64,000 nucleotides of DNA from Agrococcus jejuensis. Lineage in GTDB: Bacteria > Actinomycetota > Actinomycetes > Actinomycetales > Microbacteriaceae. Position 1 is the stretch's first letter, and each line of letters begins with the position of its first letter. The stretch is taken from NCBI RefSeq assembly GCF_007679035.1, contig NZ_VEFR01000003.1, forward strand, positions 62,001 to 126,000. The letters are read 5' to 3'. The notes beneath the pieces were generated by a model. The model saw nothing but the letters and a program-made list of their open reading frames with translations, had not been told where the DNA came from and ran no database searches. Made by a program: the position numbers and the translations under genes. Shown here one piece after another: positions 24,906-32,435 of this stretch.

Positions 24906-25522
24906 CCGCTGACCACGAACGCCCTGGCGAGCGGTTCCGCACCGATCTGCTGCGGCGACCTGCGACGGCGTGGGAGGTGCTCGCCGACGTCGTGCGCATC
25001 GCTGGCGTCGTCAGCATCGTCGTCGCGGGCGTGACCGGAGCGGCCACCGACGCCGCCGTGCTGCTGCTCGCCGCATCCGCGTGCCTGCTGCCGCGCATGC
25101 TGGGGCTGCGCGGCGGGCTCGACGCCGGGTTCGGCATCGTCGTGCTCGTCGCCGCCTGGAGCGGGGTGCTCGACGTGTACACGAGCATCGCGTGGTGGGA
25201 CGTGGCGGTGCACGTCGTGTGCACCGGCGTCGTCGCGGTCGTCGCGCTCGTCGTGCTCGCCCGCGCCGGCGTCGTCGCCTCGCCGCGCGCGTCGCCCACC
25301 TGGGTGCCGATCGTGGTCGCGACCACCGTCGGCCTCGCGCTCGCGGCGGTCTGGGAGGTCACGGAGTGGGTGGGGCACACGCTCGTCGACTCGCAGATCT
25401 TCGTCGCCTACGACGACACGATCGGCGACATCGTCGCAGGTGGCGTCGGCGCGCTGCTCGGTGGCGTCGTCGCCGGGCTCGTGCGCGTCGAGCGGGCTCG
25501 TCCCGACCGCGACGCGCGCTGA
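24902..25522 (+). CDS. Integral membrane protein, YjdF/DUF2238-like
   Basis: A 206-residue protein with about five or six hydrophobic segments. The pattern WWDVAVHVVCTG, AVWEVTEWVGHTL and DDTIGDIVAGGVGALLGG (conserved W, E, H and D residues within or near helices) resembles the YjdF/DUF2238 membrane family, some members of which lie near phospholipid-type enzymes. It is the third gene of the coupled GT2-EEP-membrane operon, with ATGA overlap. The N-terminal 25 residues are hydrophilic. The polar residues in helices suggest a catalytic or metal-binding membrane protein; the function is not established. Confidence 0.7.
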   Translation: MTADHERPGERFRTDLLRRPATAWEVLADVVRIAGVVSIVVAGVTGAATDAAVLLLAASACLLPRMLGLRGGLDAGFGIVVLVAAWSGVLDVYTSIAWWDVAVHVVCTGVVAVVALVVLARAGVVASPRASPTWVPIVVATTVGLALAAVWEVTEWVGHTLVDSQIFVAYDDTIGDIVAGGVGALLGGVVAGLVRVERARPDRDAR

Positions 25523-25535
25523 CGCAGCGAGGTCC

Positions 25536-25559
25536 TATGCTCATGTGAGCGGTATCACG
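25536..25559 (+). promoter_or_regulatory. Mutarotase promoter -10 and LacI-type operator
   Basis: TATGCT (25536-25541) is a -10 candidate. ATGTGAGCGGTATCAC (25543-25558) matches the araR-type operator at 27654-27669 at 12 of 16 positions, including the central CGGTA and flanking ATGT and CA. It can also be read as a CRP/GlxR-like TGTGA-N6-TCACG, which would instead mean catabolite control. Confidence 0.5.
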
Positions 25560-25574
25560 TTGCAAGGAGGCGCG

Positions 25575-26531
25575 GTGGACCCGAGGATGCGCACGCCCCG
25601 ATCGGGCACGAGGATCGATCTCCGGTCGGACGGCACGATGGTCTCGATCGCATCGATCGGAGCCTCGCTGCGATCGTTGCGCACGGACGGGCGCGACCTC
25701 GTGGTGCCCTTCGCTGCCGACGCGATCCGACCCGGGTTCCGAGGTGCGACGCTCGCGCCGTGGCCGAATCGCGTCATCGACGGCCGGTACCGCTTCGGCG
25801 GCGTCGAGCGTCAGCTGGCCCTCACCGAGCCCTCGCGCGGTCACGCCCTCCACGGGCTCGCCACGTGGCGGGACTGGCGCGTCGTCGGCAGCGATGCGAC
25901 GAGCGTCGAGCTCGCCCTCGAGATCGAGCCGTCCGACGGCTACCCGTGGCGGCTGGACGTGCGCACGACGTACGCGCTCACGGCCCGGGGGGTCACGCAG
26001 CACGTGCGGGTCGAGAGCCTCGACGACCGACGAGCGCCGTGGGGCACGGGTCCGCACCCCTACGTCGTCGCCGGCCCGTCGCCGCTCGAGGCCTGGACGC
26101 TCGAGCTGCCCGCGAGCGCCGTGCAGACCGTCACCGACGATCGACTCGTGCCGGTGGCGCTCGAGGACGTCTCCGTCGACGCCGAGCGCTTCGACTTCCG
26201 TCGCGCGCGCGTGCTCGGCGACGTGCGGATCGACCATGCCTTCACCGGGCTCGCCCGAGACGACGCGGGCATGGCCGCCGTCGTCGTGCGCGATCCTGCG
26301 GGCACGGGCGTGGAGGTGCGCTGGGATGCCGCGTGCCCGTGGGTGCAGATCCACACCGCCGACCTGCCGGGTGCCGATCGCGCGATCGGGCACCGCGCAG
26401 GCCTCGCGGTCGAGCCGATGACATGCGCGCCGGGCGCGCTCGACGAGGATCTCCTCGGGTACGAGGCAGGGCTCGTGACGCTCGAGCCCGGCGCCGTGCA
26501 CGAGGCCTCCTGGACGATCGCCGCCGCGTGA
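25575..26531 (+). CDS. Aldose 1-epimerase (mutarotase)
   Basis: Interconverts alpha and beta anomers of free aldoses so that isomerases receive the right form. A 318-residue GalM-fold protein with LAPWPNRV, the catalytic-region histidine in GHALHGLA, TGPHPYV and the C-terminal acidic loop AVEPMTCAPGALDED. I start at GTG 25575 because AAGGAGG (25564-25570) lies just upstream; ATG 25587 is an alternative. It lies ahead of the LacI regulator and the arabinose genes and shares an operator type with them, so its substrate is probably L-arabinose. Confidence 0.87.
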   Translation: MDPRMRTPRSGTRIDLRSDGTMVSIASIGASLRSLRTDGRDLVVPFAADAIRPGFRGATLAPWPNRVIDGRYRFGGVERQLALTEPSRGHALHGLATWRDWRVVGSDATSVELALEIEPSDGYPWRLDVRTTYALTARGVTQHVRVESLDDRRAPWGTGPHPYVVAGPSPLEAWTLELPASAVQTVTDDRLVPVALEDVSVDAERFDFRRARVLGDVRIDHAFTGLARDDAGMAAVVVRDPAGTGVEVRWDAACPWVQIHTADLPGADRAIGHRAGLAVEPMTCAPGALDEDLLGYEAGLVTLEPGAVHEASWTIAAA

Positions 26532-26587
26532 GGGATGAGGCGCGCTACCGTCGATCGCAGACTCCCGTCGATCCCGGAGGCGAACGC

Positions 26588-27589
26588 ATGACGCCCAAGC
26601 GTCCACGGCCGAACATCCGCGACGTCGCGGCTCTCGCGGGCGTCTCGCACATGACGGTCTCGCGCGTCATCAACGACCATCCGAGCCTGCGCGACGACAC
26701 GCGTCAACGGGTGCGCGCCGCGATGGAGGAGCTCGACTACCGCCCGAACAGCGATGCACGAGCGCTCGCGAGCAGGCGCACGGATCGCATCGGCGTCATC
26801 ATCGACAGCCCCGGACAGGTCGGCCCGGCGAACACCATGCTCGGCGTCGAGCAGGCGGCCCTCGTCTCCGGCTACCGCGTCTCGACCGTCACGGTCGGCA
26901 CGGACGGCCGCACGGGAGCGCGCGCGGCGCTGCAGCATCTGAGCGCGCAGGGCGTCGATGGCCTCTGCGTCATCGCTCCGCGCGCCTCGTCGCTCTCGAT
27001 GCTGCGCGAGCTCGACCGCGGCATCCCGACGCTCGTCGTGACGCCGAGCCCGGACGACGGGCACCACGCCGTCGCGGTCGACCAGGCGGGCGGCGCCCGT
27101 CTCGCGATGGAGCATCTCCTCGGGCTCGGGCACCGCCGCATCGCGCATCTCGCGGGCCCCGGCGACTGGCTGGACGCGCGTGCACGCCTCGACGGCTACC
27201 GCGCGGCGATGGAGGCCGTCGGGGAGCCGGTCGAGGTGCTCGTCGGGGACTGGACGGCGGACTCGGGCTACGCGCTCGGTGCCGCGCTCGACCCCGCGAC
27301 GACCGCGGTGTTCGCCGCGAACGACCAGATGGCCCTCGGGCTCATCCACGCCCTCGCCGACCGCGGCATCGACGTGCCGGGCGACGTGAGCGTCGTGGGG
27401 TTCGACGACCTCGCGGACGTCGCGCACTATCGACCCCCGCTCACGACGGTGCGGCAGGACTTCTCGGCGCTCGGCCAGCGCGCCATCGAGACGCTCGTGG
27501 CCGTGATGGCAGGAGAGGCGCGACCGCGCATCGCGACGATCCCCGCGTCGCTCACCGTGCGCGACTCCACCGCGACGCCGTCGCGCTGA
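26588..27589 (+). CDS. LacI-family regulator, probable arabinose-operon repressor (AraR-like)
   Basis: A 333-residue LacI/GalR protein. The N-terminal helix-turn-helix is complete (IRDVAALAGVSHMTVSRVIN), with the hinge helix at RPNSDARALAS, followed by a periplasmic-binding-type sugar domain (DQAGGARLAMEHLLGLGHRRIAHLAG; VVGFDDLADV). GGAGG lies 7 nt before the ATG. It is encoded between mutarotase and the ABC/araBDA genes, and a 20-bp palindrome with a central CG lies in front of the latter. Corynebacterium AraR is likewise LacI-type, so arabinose or a derivative is the likely inducer. That identity is inferred from context. Confidence 0.9.
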   Translation: MTPKRPRPNIRDVAALAGVSHMTVSRVINDHPSLRDDTRQRVRAAMEELDYRPNSDARALASRRTDRIGVIIDSPGQVGPANTMLGVEQAALVSGYRVSTVTVGTDGRTGARAALQHLSAQGVDGLCVIAPRASSLSMLRELDRGIPTLVVTPSPDDGHHAVAVDQAGGARLAMEHLLGLGHRRIAHLAGPGDWLDARARLDGYRAAMEAVGEPVEVLVGDWTADSGYALGAALDPATTAVFAANDQMALGLIHALADRGIDVPGDVSVVGFDDLADVAHYRPPLTTVRQDFSALGQRAIETLVAVMAGEARPRIATIPASLTVRDSTATPSR

Positions 27590-27641
27590 CGGCGCAGCCC
27601 CGCCGGTCCAGGCGCTGGGGGATGCGTGATGCGATCGTGAC

Positions 27642-27671
27642 TTGCGTTCCGCGATGTTATCGGTAACATCG
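27642..27671 (+). promoter_or_regulatory. Arabinose-operon promoter and LacI-type operator
   Basis: CGATGTTA-TCGG-TAACATCG (27652-27671) is a nearly perfect 20-bp palindrome with the CG centre expected of LacI-family operators. TTGCGT (27642-27647) as -35 and TAACAT (27664-27669) as -10, 16 bp apart, would place the operator over the -10. It precedes the sugar-binding protein gene by 57 nt. Confidence 0.7.
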
Positions 27672-27727
27672 TGGATACGAGAGGGGCGGTCAGCCCTTCC
27701 CCTGCGGTTCCTCAAGGGAGAGCGACC

Positions 27728-28717
27728 ATGTTCAAGAAGCACATCGTCAGGGCGGTCGCGACGGCCGCAGTGGTGTTCGGAGGCATCGGCCTCGCGGGCT
27801 GCAGCGCGGGTGGCGACGGCGGAGGCGCCGAGGGCGACCTCGTGACCGTCGGCTTCGTCGCCGTCGGCCCGGAGGGCGCATGGCGCGAGGCCAACGAGGC
27901 CAACATCCAGGACACGTTCACGGAGGACGCCGGCTACGACCTGCGGTACGCGCCGGCCACCAACCTCGACCAGCAGTCGCAGATCGACGCCTTCACGTCG
28001 TTCGTCGACGAGGGCGTCGACGTCATCCTGCTCTCGGCCACCGAGGGCAGCGGCTGGGAGGCGTCGCTCGAGCGGGCGCAGGAGGCGGAGATCCCCGTCA
28101 TCCTCATCGACCGCGGCATCGAGCCGAACGACGACAGCCTCTACGCGACCCGCATCGCCCCCGACAACATGGTCGTGAGCGAGAGCGTCGCGGAGTGGGC
28201 GGTGTCGGCGTTCCCCGAGGGCGCCAACTACTTCGTGCTCGAGGGCCCGGCCGGCGTCTCGGTCGTCAACGAGCGCAACGAGGGCTTCCAGTCGGTCATC
28301 GGCGAGGAGGACGCGTTCGTCAGCCTCGGCGCGCAGACCGCGAACTGGTCGACGGAGGAGGCGCGCAGCGTCATGGAGACGGTGCTGCAGGCCAACGACA
28401 ACGACGTGCAGTTCGTCTTCGCGCAGAACGACGAGATGGGACTCGGTGCCGTGCAGGCGGTCGAGGCCGCGGGCCTGACCCCGGGCGTCGACGTGCAGAT
28501 CGCGACCATCGACGGCACCCGCCCGGCGCTCGAGGCGCTCGCCGCCGGCCAGCTGAGCTTCGTCGCCGAGTACAACCCGCTCTTCGGCGAGACGGCCCTC
28601 GAGGCGGTCGAGACCGTGCTCGACGGTGGCGAGGTCGACTCGTACATCATCGTGCCGAGCGAGACGTTCGACTCGCCCGAGGCTGCCGAGGCAGCACTGC
28701 CCGACCGCCAGTTCTAG
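27728..28717 (+). CDS. Sugar ABC transporter substrate-binding lipoprotein (YtfQ-like)
   Basis: A 329-residue binding protein with lipobox LAGC near residue 24. The mature domain is a pentose/hexose-type periplasmic-binding fold (VTVGFVAVGPEGAWREANE; VDVILLSATEGSGWE; PVILIDRGI), closest in pattern to galactofuranose-binding YtfQ. The ATG has AAGGGAG about 7 nt upstream. It is first in a seven-gene run ending with araA, so it probably binds L-arabinose (furanose or pyranose). A strong hairpin separates it from the ATPase gene, a usual way to make more binding protein than membrane parts. Confidence 0.9.
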   Translation: MFKKHIVRAVATAAVVFGGIGLAGCSAGGDGGGAEGDLVTVGFVAVGPEGAWREANEANIQDTFTEDAGYDLRYAPATNLDQQSQIDAFTSFVDEGVDVILLSATEGSGWEASLERAQEAEIPVILIDRGIEPNDDSLYATRIAPDNMVVSESVAEWAVSAFPEGANYFVLEGPAGVSVVNERNEGFQSVIGEEDAFVSLGAQTANWSTEEARSVMETVLQANDNDVQFVFAQNDEMGLGAVQAVEAAGLTPGVDVQIATIDGTRPALEALAAGQLSFVAEYNPLFGETALEAVETVLDGGEVDSYIIVPSETFDSPEAAEAALPDRQF

Positions 28718-28729
28718 GCACACCAGGAC

Positions 28730-28769
28730 CCGGGCGGCCGGTGGGAAGCGACACCCGCCGGCCGCCCGG
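28730..28769 (+). terminator. Intercistronic hairpin after the binding-protein gene
   Basis: CCGGGCGGCCGG (28730-28741) pairs perfectly with CCGGCCGCCCGG (28758-28769) around a 16-nt loop. It starts 12 nt after the binding-protein stop and ends 25 nt before the ATPase start. No T run follows, so it probably acts as a partial terminator or mRNA stabiliser rather than a full stop. Confidence 0.7.
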
Positions 28770-28794
28770 ACCCACCACACGAGAGGCGATGGCG

Positions 28795-30333
28795 ATGGAG
28801 CCACGACCCCCGATCGTCGAGATGCGCGGCATCACGATCGAGTTCCCCGGCGTGAAGGCGCTCGACGGCGTCGACCTGCGACTGCTGCCGGGCGAGGTCC
28901 ACACCCTCATGGGCGAGAACGGCGCGGGGAAGTCGACGCTCATCAAGGCCCTCACCGGCGTCTACCGCTTCCAGGAGGGCGAGCTGATCGTCGCCGGGGA
29001 GCCCGTGCGCCTCGACGGCACGGCGTCGGCGCAGGCGGCGGGCATCTCGACCGTCTACCAGGAGGTCAACCTCTGCGAGAACCTCAGCATCGGCGAGAAC
29101 GTCATGCTGGGGCAGGAGCCGCGCACCAGGCTCGGCATCGACTGGCGGCGGCTGCACGCCCGGGCCAGCGAGGCGCTCGAGGCGCTCGGCCTCGGCGACC
29201 TCGACACCAGGCAGTCGCTCTCGACGCTCTCGCTCGCCGTGCAGCAGCTCGTCGCCATCAGCAGGGCCATCGTCGCCAACGCGAAGGTCCTCATCCTCGA
29301 CGAGCCCACCTCCAGCCTCGACGCCAACGAGGTCGCCCGGCTCTTCGCCGTCATGCGCGACCTGCGCGACCGAGGCGTCGCCATCCTCTTCGTGTCCCAC
29401 TTCCTCGAGCAGGTGTACGAGATCAGCGACCGCCTCACCGTGCTGCGCAACGGCAGGCACCAGGGCGAGTTCGCGATCGACGAGATCGATCGCTCGGCGC
29501 TCATCTCGCTCATGATCGGCAAGGACGCCGACACGCTCGACGCCATCGCGCAGAAGCGCGAGGCCGCGCCGCGCGAGGTCGACGCGGAGCCGCTGCTGCG
29601 CGCCCGCGGCATCGCGAGGCGAGGGGCGATCGTCCCCACCGACCTCGAGCTGCATGCCGGCGAGGTGCTGGGCTTCGCGGGGCTCCTCGGCTCCGGCCGC
29701 ACCGAGCTCGCACGCCTGCTCTACGGCGCCGACCGGCTCGACGCCGGCACGATCGAGCTCCATGGCCGACCGGTCGCGCTCACGAGCCCGGCGGCCGCGC
29801 TGCGGCACCGCATCGTCTTCTCGAGCGAGAACCGTCGCGACGAGGGCATCATCCGGGACCTCACCGTGCGCGAGAACGTCGTGCTCGCCGTGCAGGCCAA
29901 GCGCGGCTGGCTGCGTCGCATCGCGACCTCGCAGCAGCGCACGCTCGTCGACGACTGCATCGCCCGCTTCGACGTGCGTCCCGCGCAACCCGAGCGTCGC
30001 ATCGGCACCCTCTCCGGCGGCAACCAGCAGAAGGTGCTGCTCGGTCGGTGGCTCGCGACCGACCCGGAGATCGTCATCCTCGACGAGCCGACCCGCGGCA
30101 TCGACGTCGGCGCGAAGGCGGACATCCAGGCGGCCGTGCTCGAGCTCGCCTCCCGAGGCGTCGCCGTGATCTTCATCTCCTCCGAGCTCGACGAGGTCGT
30201 GCGCCTGTCGGACCGCATCGTCGTGCTCAAGGACCACGCCGTGATCGCGACGCTCGAGAACGGCCCGGACGTCACCTCGGAGACGATCGTCGCGCGCATC
30301 GCGGACGCAGACACCCAGGAGGAGGCGGCATGA
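28795..30333 (+). CDS. Sugar ABC transporter ATP-binding protein (double domain)
   Basis: A 512-residue fused double-ABC ATPase of the RbsA/MglA/YtfR type. Domain 1 has Walker A GENGAGKST and Walker B LILDEPTSSLD; its signature is degenerate (LSLAVQQ). Domain 2 has a Walker A variant, GLLGSGRTE, the signature LSGGNQQK and Walker B VILDEPTRGID. One degenerate site is usual for this class. I start at ATG 28795, 8 nt after GAGAGG; ATG 28789 is too close to it. The stop overlaps the first permease gene (ATGA). Confidence 0.93.
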   Translation: MEPRPPIVEMRGITIEFPGVKALDGVDLRLLPGEVHTLMGENGAGKSTLIKALTGVYRFQEGELIVAGEPVRLDGTASAQAAGISTVYQEVNLCENLSIGENVMLGQEPRTRLGIDWRRLHARASEALEALGLGDLDTRQSLSTLSLAVQQLVAISRAIVANAKVLILDEPTSSLDANEVARLFAVMRDLRDRGVAILFVSHFLEQVYEISDRLTVLRNGRHQGEFAIDEIDRSALISLMIGKDADTLDAIAQKREAAPREVDAEPLLRARGIARRGAIVPTDLELHAGEVLGFAGLLGSGRTELARLLYGADRLDAGTIELHGRPVALTSPAAALRHRIVFSSENRRDEGIIRDLTVRENVVLAVQAKRGWLRRIATSQQRTLVDDCIARFDVRPAQPERRIGTLSGGNQQKVLLGRWLATDPEIVILDEPTRGIDVGAKADIQAAVLELASRGVAVIFISSELDEVVRLSDRIVVLKDHAVIATLENGPDVTSETIVARIADADTQEEAA

Positions 30334-31376
30334 CCGCCACGACCACGCGCGAGCGCCTCGGCGCGCTCGCCTCCACGCCACTCGTCTGGGGACTCGTCGC
30401 GATCGTGGTGCTGCTGGCCATCAACAGCCTCCGCGATCCCGGGTACCTGGGCGTCGAGCTCGCCGCGTCCGGCAGGCTCACGGGCAACCCGATCGACATC
30501 CTCCGCACGGCAGCGCCGCTGCTCATGATCGCGCTCGGGATGACGCTCGTCGTCGCGACCGGAGGCATCGACCTGTCGGTCGGATCGGCGATGGTCATCG
30601 GCGGCGCCGTCTCGATGGAGATGCTGCAGGCCGGCGACGGATCGGTCGGCTCCGCCATGGCCGCGCTCGGCGTGGCGCTGCTCATCACCGCCGTCCTCGG
30701 CGCGATCAACGGCGTGCTCGTCGCGTTCGTGGGCCTGCAGCCCTTCATCACGACGCTCGTCACGATGCTCGCCGGCCGCGGTCTCGCGAAGGTCATCACC
30801 GAGGGGCAGAACACGTCGGCATCGAACGAGGCGTTCCGGTGGATCGCGAACGGCACGGTGCTCGGCGCCCCCGTGGTCTTCCTCATCGCGCTCGCGATCC
30901 TCGTGGTGGTCGTCGTGCTCGTGCGCACCACGGCGCTCGGCATGCTCATCGAGTCCATCGGCATCGACCCGAAGGCGTCGCGCATGGCTGGCGTCGACCG
31001 GCGATCGCTGCTCGTCGCCGTCTACGTCATCTCGGGCGTGCTCGGCGGCGTCGCCGGCGTCTTCGCGACCGGCAGCGTCATGACCGTCGACGTGTCGAAC
31101 ACCGGGCTCCTGCTCGAGCTCGACGCGATCCTCGCCGTCGTCGTCGGCGGCACCGCCCTCACCGGCGGCCGCTTCTCGCTCGCAGGCGCCGCGATCGGCG
31201 CCCTGCTCATCGCGACGCTCGACAAGACCGTCGTCTTCCTCGGCGTCTCCTCGGCCGCGACCCCCGCCTTCAAGGCCGTCGTCATCGTCGCCCTCTGCCT
31301 CCTGCAGTCGGCGACGATCCGCGAGCGCCTCTCCCGCGTGCGACTGCGCGCACCCCGACGAGAGGTCACGGCATGA
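30330..31376 (+). CDS. Sugar ABC transporter permease 1 (YtfT-like)
   Basis: A 348-residue membrane subunit of the RbsC/YtfT family with about 8-10 helices. The family motif GGIDLSVGSAMVIGG appears near residue 78, and the cytoplasmic coupling region includes GIDPKASRMAGVDRR. It overlaps the ATPase gene and the second permease gene by 4 nt each. Having two permease genes rather than one matches the YtfQRT-YjfF galactofuranose layout, so the two permeases probably form a heterodimer. Confidence 0.92.
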   Translation: MTATTTRERLGALASTPLVWGLVAIVVLLAINSLRDPGYLGVELAASGRLTGNPIDILRTAAPLLMIALGMTLVVATGGIDLSVGSAMVIGGAVSMEMLQAGDGSVGSAMAALGVALLITAVLGAINGVLVAFVGLQPFITTLVTMLAGRGLAKVITEGQNTSASNEAFRWIANGTVLGAPVVFLIALAILVVVVVLVRTTALGMLIESIGIDPKASRMAGVDRRSLLVAVYVISGVLGGVAGVFATGSVMTVDVSNTGLLLELDAILAVVVGGTALTGGRFSLAGAAIGALLIATLDKTVVFLGVSSAATPAFKAVVIVALCLLQSATIRERLSRVRLRAPRREVTA

Positions 31377-32419
31377 CCACCACGATCGAGCGCCCCCACG
31401 CCGCACCCAAGCCGCCATGGCACCGGCGTGCCATCGAACGGGCGCGGAGGCGCGGCATCGACGTGCGCACGCTGCCCACGGGGGCGGCCGGCATCATCCT
31501 CGCCGTCATGCTCGTCTACGGCGAGGTCGCCTACGGCCAGGTGCTGCAGGCGAGCACGCTGTCGAACCTGCTCATCAACAACGCGCACTTCGTGATCCTC
31601 GCGGTCGGGCTCTCGTTCGTGATCCTCGCGGGCGGCATCGACCTGTCGGTCGGCGCCGTGATCGCGGTCAGCAGCGTGGCGGGCGTCATGCTCGTCGGCG
31701 CCGGCTGGCCGACCCCGCTCGCCATCGCGGCGATGATCGGGATCGGCACCGCGTTCGGCACCGCGTCCGGCGTGCTCGTGCAGCACTTCGGCGTGCAGCC
31801 CTTCATCGCGACGCTCGCGATGATGTTCCTCGCCCGCGGGCTCGCCTCGATGCTGTCGACGACGCCGCAGCGGCTGCCGGACGACTCGTCCTTCCGGCTC
31901 CTCGGCGAGCCGTGGAAGCTCATCGATGGGCCTCGGGTCAACGACCTCATGGCCTCCGCGGGCCTCGTGGTCGCCGTGGTCGTCGTCGTCGTCGCGGCGA
32001 TCGTGCTGCAGCGCACCCGATTCGGTCGCACCGTGTACGCCATCGGCGGCTCCGAGTCGTCCGCGGCGCTCATGGGGCTGCGGGTGCCGCGCACGAAGCT
32101 CGCGATCTACGTCATCAGCGGCACGCTCGCCGGCGTCGCGGCCGTCGTCTACACGGCCCGCCTCGGCACGGCGCAGAACATCACGGGCATGGGGTGGGAG
32201 CTCACCGCCATCGCGGCCGTCGTCATCGGCGGCACGCTGCTGACCGGCGGCTACGGCTACGTGGTCGGCTCCGTGATCGGCGCCCTCGTGCTCGGTCTCA
32301 TGACCGTGCTCATCACTCGGGACGGCGGCGTGCCGCCCGAGATGACGACCATCATCACCGGCGGCATCCTCTTCGTCTTCGTGATGCTCCAGCGTGCCGT
32401 CGTCCGACGGCGCCGATGA
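31373..32419 (+). CDS. Sugar ABC transporter permease 2 (YjfF-like)
   Basis: A 348-residue RbsC/YjfF-family permease. It has GGIDLSVGAVIAVSS near residue 85, YAIGGSESSAALMGLRVPRTK in the coupling loop, and the helix pair ending GGILFVFVMLQRAVVRRRR. The N-terminal 40 residues are hydrophilic and basic. It overlaps permease 1 (ATGA) and is followed after 16 nt by the kinase gene. It probably pairs with permease 1. Confidence 0.92.
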   Translation: MTTTIERPHAAPKPPWHRRAIERARRRGIDVRTLPTGAAGIILAVMLVYGEVAYGQVLQASTLSNLLINNAHFVILAVGLSFVILAGGIDLSVGAVIAVSSVAGVMLVGAGWPTPLAIAAMIGIGTAFGTASGVLVQHFGVQPFIATLAMMFLARGLASMLSTTPQRLPDDSSFRLLGEPWKLIDGPRVNDLMASAGLVVAVVVVVVAAIVLQRTRFGRTVYAIGGSESSAALMGLRVPRTKLAIYVISGTLAGVAAVVYTARLGTAQNITGMGWELTAIAAVVIGGTLLTGGYGYVVGSVIGALVLGLMTVLITRDGGVPPEMTTIITGGILFVFVMLQRAVVRRRR

Positions 32420-32435
32420 CCCAGGAGGTCTCACC

